A stretch of 5,499 bases of DNA from Prevotellaceae bacterium UBA1786 (GTDB taxonomy: Bacteria > Bacteroidota > Bacteroidia > Bacteroidales > Bacteroidaceae), in the NCBI GenBank assembly GCA_002314525.1, contig DCGE01000067.1, positions 1-5,499 of the forward strand, given 5' to 3'. The notes beneath the pieces were generated by a model, which worked only from the letters and a program-made list of their open reading frames with translations, did no database searches and was not told where the DNA came from. The translations under genes and the position numbers were made by a program. Positions 1-5,499 of this stretch are shown one piece after another. Position 1 is the first letter of the stretch, and every line of letters begins with the position of its first letter.

Positions 1-297
1 GGTGACCCAATTCTTAGGGATGCTTCTGCCGGTGCAATCATGGCTTCGGCTTTTGTCCAACTCTCCACTCTTGTCAAGGATGAAGACAAGGCTTACGAAA
101 TGCGTGCAATAGCCGAAAAACAAGTCAGGACACTTGCTTCGGAGGAATATCTTGCAAAACCGGGAGAAAATGGTAATTTTCTACTCAAACATTCAGTGGG
201 AAATCTACACGGAAACATCGAGGTTGATGTCCCTCTGACTTACGCTGATTACTATTTTCTTGAAGCCTTAGTGAGATTTCATTATTTAAATTTATAA
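1..297 (+). CDS. GH88 unsaturated glucuronyl hydrolase, C-terminal part (5' end outside window)
   Basis: Reading frame 1 is open from the first base to the TAA at 295-297, giving 98 residues of a protein whose start lies before the window. Two blocks are typical of the C-terminal part of GH88 (alpha/alpha)6-barrel enzymes: R-D-A-S-A-G-A-I (window residues 6-13), and near the end E-V-D-V-P-L-T-Y-A-D-Y-Y-F-L-E-A-L-V-R, preceded by H-S-V-G-N. Family members are about 380-400 residues, so roughly three quarters is missing, including the two catalytic aspartates, which lie in the N-terminal half. GH88 enzymes hydrate the double bond of 4,5-unsaturated uronic acids at the non-reducing end of oligosaccharides made by polysaccharide lyases (glycosaminoglycans, pectins, related polymers). 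GH105 is a related alternative, but the C-terminal motif fits GH88 better. The ATG at position 40 is internal and not the true start. The gene converges on the minus-strand operon and its last 16 bp overlap the GH31 gene. Confidence 0.85.
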   Translation, partial: GDPILRDASAGAIMASAFVQLSTLVKDEDKAYEMRAIAEKQVRTLASEEYLAKPGENGNFLLKHSVGNLHGNIEVDVPLTYADYYFLEALVRFHYLNL

Positions 298-1889
298 AAG
301 ACCGGGACCCTTTCGATAGGTACATCAATGGAATAAGTTCTTCCTCCTTTGTATTTTCTACCTGATTCGTCAATCCAGGCACCTTTAGGAAGAAATACGT
401 CCCTCTTGTATCCAGGTGTTACAACAGGAGCTATAAGATACTTCTCACCAAGCATATACTGGTCAATACAATCTTCAAAGCCCTGATCCGGGAATGCATA
501 TTCCATTGGACGTACGACGGGTTCTCCAGACATTGCGCATTTGCGACATTGTTCAAGTATATAGACAGATAATTCTTTATGTCTATTTGAAAAGTCGCGG
601 CAGATTGCAAGATGTTTTTCATCAAGTACCCTCCATGGTGCAACGGAGAATTGCATCATCGGCATATATGCATGTATCTGGCATGAGCGTACTATCAAGT
701 CCTGATCAAGCTTGCTCTGATCCACGTCCTGAAAACATGTAAACTGTCCCCCACCTATCATATCCGGGCAGACAAACAGATGACCTTCCATACTGGCTGA
801 CAAGATTGAAGGTATCAAAGATTGTACACCCTGCCAAGAATAATCTTTGTCATGAAGCCTCAGGACAACAGGTTTGTTCTGAGTTTTCCAAGAGGCTCTG
901 AACTCATGATATGGGAAACTCTCATAAAGTGAGGTCCAAAGCTCAGTATGCAATATTCCGTATGATTTGCCATCATAGACGTTTATTTCCTCTTCGGGAT
1001 ACGAATACGAGTCACCGGCGTCAAGCTTGAATCCGTCCACTCCGTACTTTTCCTGCATACCTTTCAGTTGGTTTACAAACCATACTTTGGCATCGGGGTT
1101 ACTCATATCAACAACGCCGCTGTATCCGTTCCACCATTGGGATATGTATGGTTCGTCTGTCCCTTTCTTCTTTATCAGATAACCTTTCTTGCTTAACTCT
1201 CGGAATTCGGGGCTGTCCGGGGAAATGAACGGGCAGACCCACAACACAACTTTGAAGCCAAGTTCGTGAAGTTCGTCACACATGACCTTTGGATTGGCAA
1301 AACGCTCCGGCTTGAAGTCGAAATTGCCATAATACTTCTGCCAGTTGTCATCGACCATAAGCACAGCACCGGCAGGAAATCCGTTGTCAACTATTGCGTG
1401 CGCATACTTAAGAATGTCGTCCTGATTTTGATTATATACAAGTTCAATCCAGGTGTTATATTGAGGAGCTGTTATGAACTCCTCTTCCGGAATCTTCCCG
1501 GAAGGAGGAAAATACTTGGCACATGCCTGCATGTAGGCCTCCTTTAGGGTGTTTCCAGCCGCTATTATCCTCACCTCGCTGTCCGATTCGATGATCATAT
1601 CCCCATTTCTGAAAATCACCTTGAAGGGACTGTCACTGCATATGAACCTTCCCTTCGTGGAAAGGAACATAGGGACAGCATTGTTTCTGTAATTGTCATT
1701 CAAGTCTATCACAAGGTCTGTCTGTGCATCAAATGGAGTCACGATAAGTTCCTCTCCATCAGGGGCGAAGCGATCAATCCCTCCCCACCATTTCTCTCCG
1801 GGGAGCATCTTCATAGTGACAGAGTGGTCATATGCGAAAAGAATAGTCTGCATAAAAAGCAGAGAAGTAAGAAATAACAACTTCTTCAT
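282..1889 (-). CDS. Secreted GH31 glycosidase, MYORG-like (possible alpha-galactosidase)
   Basis: This is a 535-residue protein starting at ATG 1889. A GTG three codons upstream (1898) is possible, but the ATG gives a clean signal peptide, M-K-K then a hydrophobic run ending near F-A at residue 19. An N-terminal beta-sandwich (about 25-110, with W-W-G-G-I-D near 35) precedes a TIM barrel (about 140-450) and a short C-terminal beta-domain. GH31 landmarks are V-D-D-N-W-Q (179-184), D-G-F-K-L-D-A-G-D (285-293) with the presumed nucleophile D290, and R-L-H-D-K-D-Y-S-W (344-352) with the acid/base aspartate probably D347 or D349, then P-D-M-I-G-G. The layout is closer to the MYORG/bacterial GH31 alpha-galactosidase-like group than to classical alpha-glucosidases or alpha-xylosidases, and at 535 residues it is short for GH31. 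It is the last gene of the operon, 15 bp after DUF2264. GH31 membership is very likely; the sugar specificity is inferred. Confidence 0.9.
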   Translation of the reverse strand: MKKLLFLTSLLFMQTILFAYDHSVTMKMLPGEKWWGGIDRFAPDGEELIVTPFDAQTDLVIDLNDNYRNNAVPMFLSTKGRFICSDSPFKVIFRNGDMIIESDSEVRIIAAGNTLKEAYMQACAKYFPPSGKIPEEEFITAPQYNTWIELVYNQNQDDILKYAHAIVDNGFPAGAVLMVDDNWQKYYGNFDFKPERFANPKVMCDELHELGFKVVLWVCPFISPDSPEFRELSKKGYLIKKKGTDEPYISQWWNGYSGVVDMSNPDAKVWFVNQLKGMQEKYGVDGFKLDAGDSYSYPEEEINVYDGKSYGILHTELWTSLYESFPYHEFRASWKTQNKPVVLRLHDKDYSWQGVQSLIPSILSASMEGHLFVCPDMIGGGQFTCFQDVDQSKLDQDLIVRSCQIHAYMPMMQFSVAPWRVLDEKHLAICRDFSNRHKELSVYILEQCRKCAMSGEPVVRPMEYAFPDQGFEDCIDQYMLGEKYLIAPVVTPGYKRDVFLPKGAWIDESGRKYKGGRTYSIDVPIERVPVFYKFK

Positions 1890-1904
1890 TATAAACACTT
1901 ATTT

Positions 1905-3122
1905 TCAGTTAATATATCCGTCCACCGCAATATCGTAACCACTCCATGCCTTTTTTCCTGACCAAGGTTGAGCAGGAGTACTCCAGAATGGGTCAGAATC
2001 AGGGAGGCCCAATGCCACCAAGCCGGCAGTGCAAAGATACAAGCTACCAGTAGAGATATACGATTCGCTCATATTAGGCTGATGTCCGCAAAATCCTATT
2101 GTAAGCCAACCATTTTCATCAAAAGTCTCAGGTTTTGACATTTGCCTTGAGATAACTGATGTCAATGCACAACGAACCTGAGCCGAAGAAATATCATTAG
2201 GGAGTGCATGCCTCAGGCTCACATCAGAGAGAGCATGGAAGGCACCGAAACGGTATGCTGTGGATCTCCCCATTGCAGGGTATGTTCCCTCCGGTGAAAT
2301 AAGCATCTCGAGGATGGCTGCATATCTTGAATACCGTTTCAGCACAATTTCATATTGATAGCTATTCTCAACACCTACATCATTCAAGGTTCCCAACACT
2401 GCTACAAGCATTGGTTGAATAACAAAACTATTATAATAGTCAGCGTGATAGTACGCTCCATCAGAGTAGGTTCCATCCCCAACATACCATTCATCAAGAA
2501 ATCTTTCAAGTGCATGTTTGATTGGTTTCATATCGCAATCGCCATAATATTTGAGGAGACCGACCTCAATCATAGCCGAAAACAACAACCAGTTACTTTC
2601 ATTAGGGATAATACATCTGGTAGACTCCAGTTCAGATTTCAATCTGCCTTTTGTCTGCTCATCAAGTTTGCAAAATACTTGGGTGGGAGCTCGCAACAAA
2701 CCCTGAACCAGAAATGCAGCATCAACCAAGGGCTGACGTCCATTGTTGAAATTCAAGTAATCAGGACTTTCCGGGTTGACAGCATTTGATATGGCTTTGA
2801 CACTAAGATTGATGTACTCCGCACGAAGCCTGCCTTCCGGACTGTCATCAGGACCGAGTTCCAACCATGGTGATATTCCGACCATCACTCTGCCAAGTGC
2901 CTCAAGATACGTACAATTCTCTTTATCTTCGGGTTGCAAAGATTCTATGGGCATATTCAATCTCAAGGTACCTTGAGCCATATTTTCCAAGACCGGTCGG
3001 CAGATTTTATCCAAAGTGCACAACCAATAATTCCTGTCAGAATTGCTGCTGTATCTTGACTCTTTTTCCGTTGTACAGCATATCAACAAGGGTAAAAAAA
3101 GAAGTAATATCAGTTTTTTCAA
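1905..3122 (-). CDS. DUF2264 family lipoprotein, probable glycan-active enzyme
   Basis: This is a 405-residue protein starting at a TTG codon (3122), chosen because it opens directly onto a lipoprotein signal, M-K-K-L-I-L-L-L-F-L-P-L-L-I-C-C (lipidated Cys 15 or 16). No in-frame ATG lies nearby; the first internal Met is residue 48. The mature part shows DUF2264 blocks throughout: Y-L-E-A-L-G-R-V (72-79), N-N-G-R-Q-P-L-V-D-A-A-F-L (126-138), N-W-L-L-F-S-A-M-I-E (177-186), G-D-G-T-Y-S-D-G-A-Y-Y-H-A-D-Y-Y-N-S (215-232), G-R-S-T-A-Y-R-F-G-A-F (285-295) and a C-terminal P-W-S-G-K-K-A-W-S-G-Y-D (386-397). The family is predicted to be an (alpha/alpha) toroid and often occurs in Bacteroidota polysaccharide loci near GH88/GH105 and lyases. 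A role on uronic-acid-containing glycans, perhaps as a glucuronidase-like hydrolase, is plausible but not shown here. It lies 11 bp after the oxidoreductase gene and 15 bp before GH31. Confidence 0.88.
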   Translation of the reverse strand: MKKLILLLFLPLLICCTTEKESRYSSNSDRNYWLCTLDKICRPVLENMAQGTLRLNMPIESLQPEDKENCTYLEALGRVMVGISPWLELGPDDSPEGRLRAEYINLSVKAISNAVNPESPDYLNFNNGRQPLVDAAFLVQGLLRAPTQVFCKLDEQTKGRLKSELESTRCIIPNESNWLLFSAMIEVGLLKYYGDCDMKPIKHALERFLDEWYVGDGTYSDGAYYHADYYNSFVIQPMLVAVLGTLNDVGVENSYQYEIVLKRYSRYAAILEMLISPEGTYPAMGRSTAYRFGAFHALSDVSLRHALPNDISSAQVRCALTSVISRQMSKPETFDENGWLTIGFCGHQPNMSESYISTGSLYLCTAGLVALGLPDSDPFWSTPAQPWSGKKAWSGYDIAVDGYIN

Positions 3123-3133
3123 GATACAAAGAA

Positions 3134-4480
3134 TTAATACTGGAACACCTTTCCTCCTGCTACAACTTCCTGACTTATTTCATCAAAGACTGCCCTCTCT
3201 CCTGTGCGCAGAGCAGCATTACACATTATTGTTGCAATTGAGTGGCTATAGCCTGCCTGAGCAGGTGCATTAGGTGTTTTGCGGCTTCTCACACATTCCA
3301 TCCAGTTTCTCATGTGATTTAATGTCGCAATATCAACTCCAGTATTGGCATCCGTTTGCACATTTACTGTTGGTAACTTGAGTGGTTCAAGAAGGTTTGC
3401 TTCCATATTCATCGCCTGAGCATTTTTGGCTGAAAGCCCACCTTCAGAAGTAATTTCATTTGTGACAAGGTTTAGTGTTCCGCCATTGGAGAAGTACAAT
3501 TCCTTGGTCCCACCTGCTGAATTGTGCTGACGAGAGGAATAAAGCACCTGGAATCCTTCAGTGCCTTCGGCATTACCGTAATCAAGTACCGCAGTCACTG
3601 TGTCATAGTTGCGTCTTCCATCTTTCCAGCAATACACATCTCCTCCCGCTACAACGCTCCTTGGGTGAGAATAGCCGGAGAACCAATTGACTGTATCAAT
3701 CTGGTGTGCCATCCACTGCCCCGGAATACCTGAAGAGTATGGCCAGAACAGACGGAACTCAAGATATTTCCTTGGATTCCAAGGTTCGTATGGTCGGTTG
3801 AGCAGCCATCTTTTCCAATCAGTATCTTTCTCGAAGCATTTTGAAACTTCTGCAGGACGACGCCAACGTCCGGGGTCATTGCAATTCCAGCACATCTCAA
3901 CCATAGTTATCTTTCCGAACTTGCCGGATTTGATATATTCGCTGGCTGTCTGATAGTTAGGCATGGATCGACGTTGTGATCCCACCTGAACGATTGCGCC
4001 AGTCTCTTGAACAGCCTTCAGGGCTACCCGTGCATCAGCCATTGACTCAGCAAAAGGTTTTTCTACATAGACATCAAGGCCTGCTCTGACAGCGGCAGCG
4101 CAATGAAGGGCATGCTGAAAGTCCGCAGTTGAGATGATTACGGCATCGCACAATTTCGACTCAAAAAGTTCCTCTTCATTACGGAACAATTTGACATCAA
4201 GGTTGTATTTATCCTTGAAATATATTCTGGCCTCTTCTCTGCGTACGCTCCAGAGGTCAGCCACTGCAACGATTTCGAAGTTAAGTTCATCCTTTAGTGC
4301 CATGAAACAAGGGAAAAGAGAATTTTTTCCTCTATTTGAGAAACCAATGACACCAACACGGATTTTATCATTGGCACCTTTGTTTTTTGCATCTGAAATT
4401 ACGGGGAATCCGAGCCCCCCTATTGCAAGAGTTGTCGCTCCGAGCAGACTACTTCTTAGAAATTCTCTACGTGATTGCAT
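3134..4480 (-). CDS. Tat-exported Gfo/Idh/MocA family oxidoreductase
   Basis: This is a 448-residue protein from ATG 4480. It starts with a twin-arginine signal, S-R-R-E-F-L (3-8), followed by a hydrophobic stretch to about residue 30, so it should be exported folded, with cofactor already bound. A Rossmann domain begins at residue 40 with R-V-G-V-I-G-F-S-N-R-G (41-51). V-E-K-P-F-A-E-S (139-146) is the family's E-K-P motif, with the catalytic-site lysine K141. The C-terminal alpha/beta domain has G-Q-W-M-A-H-Q-I-D-T-V-N-W (254-266), where H259 and D262 match the family's H-x-x-D pair, and D-W-K-R-W-L (221-226). The family uses tightly bound NAD(P) to oxidise or reduce sugars, and some secreted members act as redox-neutral glycosidases (GH109) or make 3-keto sugars. 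Substrate cannot be read from sequence. It sits 27 bp after the isomerase-like gene, and the pairing suggests consecutive steps. The second glycine of the usual GxGxxG loop is replaced by serine. Confidence 0.92.
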   Translation of the reverse strand: MQSRREFLRSSLLGATTLAIGGLGFPVISDAKNKGANDKIRVGVIGFSNRGKNSLFPCFMALKDELNFEIVAVADLWSVRREEARIYFKDKYNLDVKLFRNEEELFESKLCDAVIISTADFQHALHCAAAVRAGLDVYVEKPFAESMADARVALKAVQETGAIVQVGSQRRSMPNYQTASEYIKSGKFGKITMVEMCWNCNDPGRWRRPAEVSKCFEKDTDWKRWLLNRPYEPWNPRKYLEFRLFWPYSSGIPGQWMAHQIDTVNWFSGYSHPRSVVAGGDVYCWKDGRRNYDTVTAVLDYGNAEGTEGFQVLYSSRQHNSAGGTKELYFSNGGTLNLVTNEITSEGGLSAKNAQAMNMEANLLEPLKLPTVNVQTDANTGVDIATLNHMRNWMECVRSRKTPNAPAQAGYSHSIATIMCNAALRTGERAVFDEISQEVVAGGKVFQY

Positions 4481-4507
4481 AGTATTTATAATTAATTGGT
4501 TATCAAG

Positions 4508-5365
4508 TTAATAGACCAGAGCTATCTGCCTTCTTATTTCTTCTAATGCCTGAGAATGCTTTCCTTCTTCGACATTGCATTCCATTGACATCCGTCCCTT
4601 ATAGTTGATTATTTTGAGTGCTTCAAAATAAGGTGTGAAATCATCCCCTTCAACGCCCGGGGCGGTACGATGTGCTTTTTCACCTATATGACAGTGGCAG
4701 ATATGCTTTCCTGCTTCGATTATGGCATCCGGGCCCTCGTCAACATTTGCCATATGATAGAAATCCGCCAAAACTTGCAGATGTGGCTTATTGACAGCAT
4801 TGACAATTTCCATTCCTTCCCGCACGGAATTGATAAAGTTGCTTTCCTGCCTTCTGAGCGGTTCAATGACAACAGTGATACCGTATTTTTCACCAAGGTC
4901 TCCGATGCCTTTACAAAGCTCTATGAACTGTGCTTTTGCTTCTTCTCTGGAGAATCCTTCCGGAATTCTGCGTGGCCCACCACTCCCAAGGACAAATATC
5001 TCAACCCCCAACATTCTGCCTCTTTGCATTGCCACCTCAACATAGTTCAGATTTTTCTGAAGATCAGCATCAGGGCCTGTGAGTTTATAATCTCCCGGGA
5101 ATAACTTATTTGCACATGGTGTCGGCAAAGCGCCATCCTTGAGACTATTATAATTAGCCAGCCAAACTGAATCGGGAAGGTGTGGGCACAAGACAGAAGA
5201 AACCCCAATCTCCAAATAATTTGCCCCGGATTCTTTAAAATAGTCAGCATTATTGTAAACGCCGCAAATTCCAAGATTATCCGAAAGACTATACTTCGGC
5301 GTACACTGGCATGAAAGGAAACCAAGCAACACCATACTAAAAAAAGTCACAATCTTACTTTTCAT
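4508..5365 (-). CDS. Lipoprotein TIM-barrel sugar isomerase/epimerase-like protein (AP endonuclease 2 fold)
   Basis: This is a 285-residue protein from ATG 5365. A TTG eight codons upstream (5389) is in frame but would only add a polar, Cys-rich leader before the signal. The N-terminus, K-S-K then a hydrophobic run to G-F-L-S-C, is a lipoprotein signal with Cys19 as the likely lipidated residue. The rest is a xylose-isomerase-like TIM barrel. V-V-I-E-P-L (E168), L-A-D-F-Y-H (D201), C-H-C-H-I-G-E (H226) and M-S-M-E-C-N (E262) supply the four metal ligands at spacings (33, 25, 36) close to those of D-tagatose 3-epimerase. G-S-G-G-P-R-R-I-P-E-G (127-137) is also typical. Cytoplasmic relatives isomerise or epimerise ketoses; exported relatives beside Gfo/Idh/MocA genes are candidates for acting on 3-keto glycosides as epimerase, lyase or hydratase. 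It is the first gene of the operon in this window and follows a 134-bp non-coding leader. Confidence 0.88.
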   Translation of the reverse strand: MKSKIVTFFSMVLLGFLSCQCTPKYSLSDNLGICGVYNNADYFKESGANYLEIGVSSVLCPHLPDSVWLANYNSLKDGALPTPCANKLFPGDYKLTGPDADLQKNLNYVEVAMQRGRMLGVEIFVLGSGGPRRIPEGFSREEAKAQFIELCKGIGDLGEKYGITVVIEPLRRQESNFINSVREGMEIVNAVNKPHLQVLADFYHMANVDEGPDAIIEAGKHICHCHIGEKAHRTAPGVEGDDFTPYFEALKIINYKGRMSMECNVEEGKHSQALEEIRRQIALVY

Positions 5366-5367
5366 AC

Positions 5368-5383
5368 AACAAATCGTTTTGTT
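5368..5383. repeat. Inverted repeat AACAAA-N4-TTTGTT just upstream of the start codon
   Basis: The plus strand reads AACAAA (5368-5373), TCGT, TTTGTT (5378-5383), a perfect 6-bp dyad ending 3 bases before the ATG at 5365. It could be an operator half-site pair or a weak hairpin in the mRNA near the ribosome-binding region. The arms are AT-rich, so the RNA hairpin would be weak. Confidence 0.4.
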
Positions 5384-5439
5384 CTTCAAAATAGATTAAC
5401 AAAAATCAGGATAGGGATTACGTAACATGGTGCGAAAAA

Positions 5440-5457
5440 TTGTTTGTTATTAAACAA
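5440..5457. repeat. Inverted repeat TTGTTT-N6-AAACAA in the operon leader
   Basis: The plus strand reads TTGTTT (5440-5445), GTTATT, AAACAA (5452-5457), a perfect 6-bp dyad. Its centre is 73 bp from the centre of the start-proximal dyad, close to seven helical turns, and both dyads are built from TTTGTT/AAACAA-like half-sites. This suggests an operator pair, but AT-rich sequence makes short dyads common. Confidence 0.4.
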
Positions 5458-5463
5458 CCGAAT

Positions 5464-5483
5464 AATTATTAACCAATTATTAA
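5464..5483. repeat. Direct repeat AATTATTAA x2, 11-bp period
   Basis: AATTATTAA occurs at 5464-5472 and again at 5475-5483, separated by CC. The 11-bp period is about one helical turn, so both copies would face the same side of the DNA, as expected for a regulator that binds direct repeats or for an AT-rich upstream promoter element. Nothing in the window identifies the regulator. Confidence 0.35.
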
Positions 5484-5499
5484 TTTGAATCAGTAGTTG

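Larger units (their letters stand above)
5366..5499 (-). promoter_or_regulatory. Non-coding leader of the four-gene operon, probable control region
   Basis: No reading frame with coding character occupies this stretch, and it precedes the first gene of the compact minus-strand operon, so the operon promoter is expected here or just beyond the window edge. It is AT-rich and contains two inverted repeats, an 8-bp palindrome (TTACGTAA, 5418-5425) and a direct repeat. I found no convincing match to the Bacteroides promoter consensus (TTTG near -33 with TAnnTTTG near -7) on the minus strand. The nearest is TATTTTG, read 5'->3' on the minus strand just upstream of the first gene, which has the wrong internal spacing and no partner box. 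No Shine-Dalgarno sequence precedes the ATG, as is common in Bacteroidota. Confidence 0.5.

Noticed and set aside
298..330. Possible terminator hairpin around the GGGACC / GGTCCC-like bases just beyond the GH88 stop
   Set aside because: The arms do not pair beyond about four bases, and the sequence lies within the GH31 coding region; no convincing stem plus T-run.
1890..1898. GTG start three codons upstream for the GH31 protein
   Set aside because: The ATG at 1889 yields the usual M-K-K signal peptide start; the GTG form only adds M-F-I. It remains a minor alternative.
2355..2789. A 144-codon open frame on the plus strand inside the DUF2264 gene
   Set aside because: It lies antisense to a well-supported conserved gene and shows no recognisable domain, signal or initiation context.
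4481..4507. 10-mer TAATTGGTTA (4493-4502), also present in reverse complement in the operon leader (5470-5479), as a shared regulatory motif
   Set aside because: It is AT-rich and occurs in opposite orientations relative to the operon; with so little non-coding sequence, chance cannot be excluded.
4670..5104. A 144-codon open frame on the plus strand inside the isomerase-like gene
   Set aside because: It is antisense to the TIM-barrel coding region, whose metal-binding motifs are intact, and its translation resembles no known family.
5366..5389. N-terminal extension of the isomerase-like protein to a TTG at 5389
   Set aside because: The ATG at 5365 gives a normal lipoprotein signal; the extension adds eight residues including two cysteines before the signal and has no support.
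1..5499. Mobile elements, tRNA/rRNA genes, CRISPR arrays
   Set aside because: No transposase motifs, terminal repeats, cloverleaf-like segments or regularly spaced repeats were seen on either strand.

Overview
This window looks like part of a carbohydrate-degradation locus (a polysaccharide utilisation locus or a similar accessory operon) from a member of the Bacteroidota, probably a gut- or rumen-type Bacteroidales. The evidence is the set of exported glycan-active proteins with Bacteroidota relatives (GH88, GH31, DUF2264, Tat-exported Gfo/Idh/MocA), lipoprotein signals, AT-rich leaders without Shine-Dalgarno sequences, and short intergenic gaps. Genus and species cannot be decided from the sequence.

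Layout. Positions 1-297 (+) hold the last 98 codons of a GH88 unsaturated glucuronyl hydrolase that begins upstream of the window. Everything else is one compact minus-strand operon of four genes. In order of transcription they are: a lipoprotein TIM-barrel sugar isomerase/epimerase-like protein (5365-4508), a Tat-exported Gfo/Idh/MocA oxidoreductase (4480-3134), a DUF2264 lipoprotein (3122-1905) and a secreted GH31 glycosidase of the MYORG-like type (1889-282). The gaps between them are 27, 11 and 15 bp. The operon runs head-on into the GH88 gene, and the two coding regions overlap by 16 bp at their 3' ends. The 134 bp upstream of the first gene (5366-5499) hold no gene but contain two inverted repeats, a short palindrome and a direct repeat, and probably carry the operon's control region.

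How the genes may work together. All four operon products carry export signals, so the operon appears to encode a cell-envelope pathway. GH88 enzymes remove 4,5-unsaturated uronic acids left by polysaccharide lyases, which points to a uronic-acid-containing substrate. The GH31 would remove an alpha-linked sugar, possibly alpha-galactose. The pairing of an exported Gfo/Idh/MocA enzyme with an exported TIM-barrel isomerase-like protein resembles the recently recognised bacterial routes that cleave glycosides through 3-keto intermediates rather than by ordinary hydrolysis. That link is an inference from gene content. It is the most interesting hypothesis here, especially with a poorly characterised DUF2264 protein in the same operon. 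No RNA genes, mobile elements or CRISPR arrays were seen.
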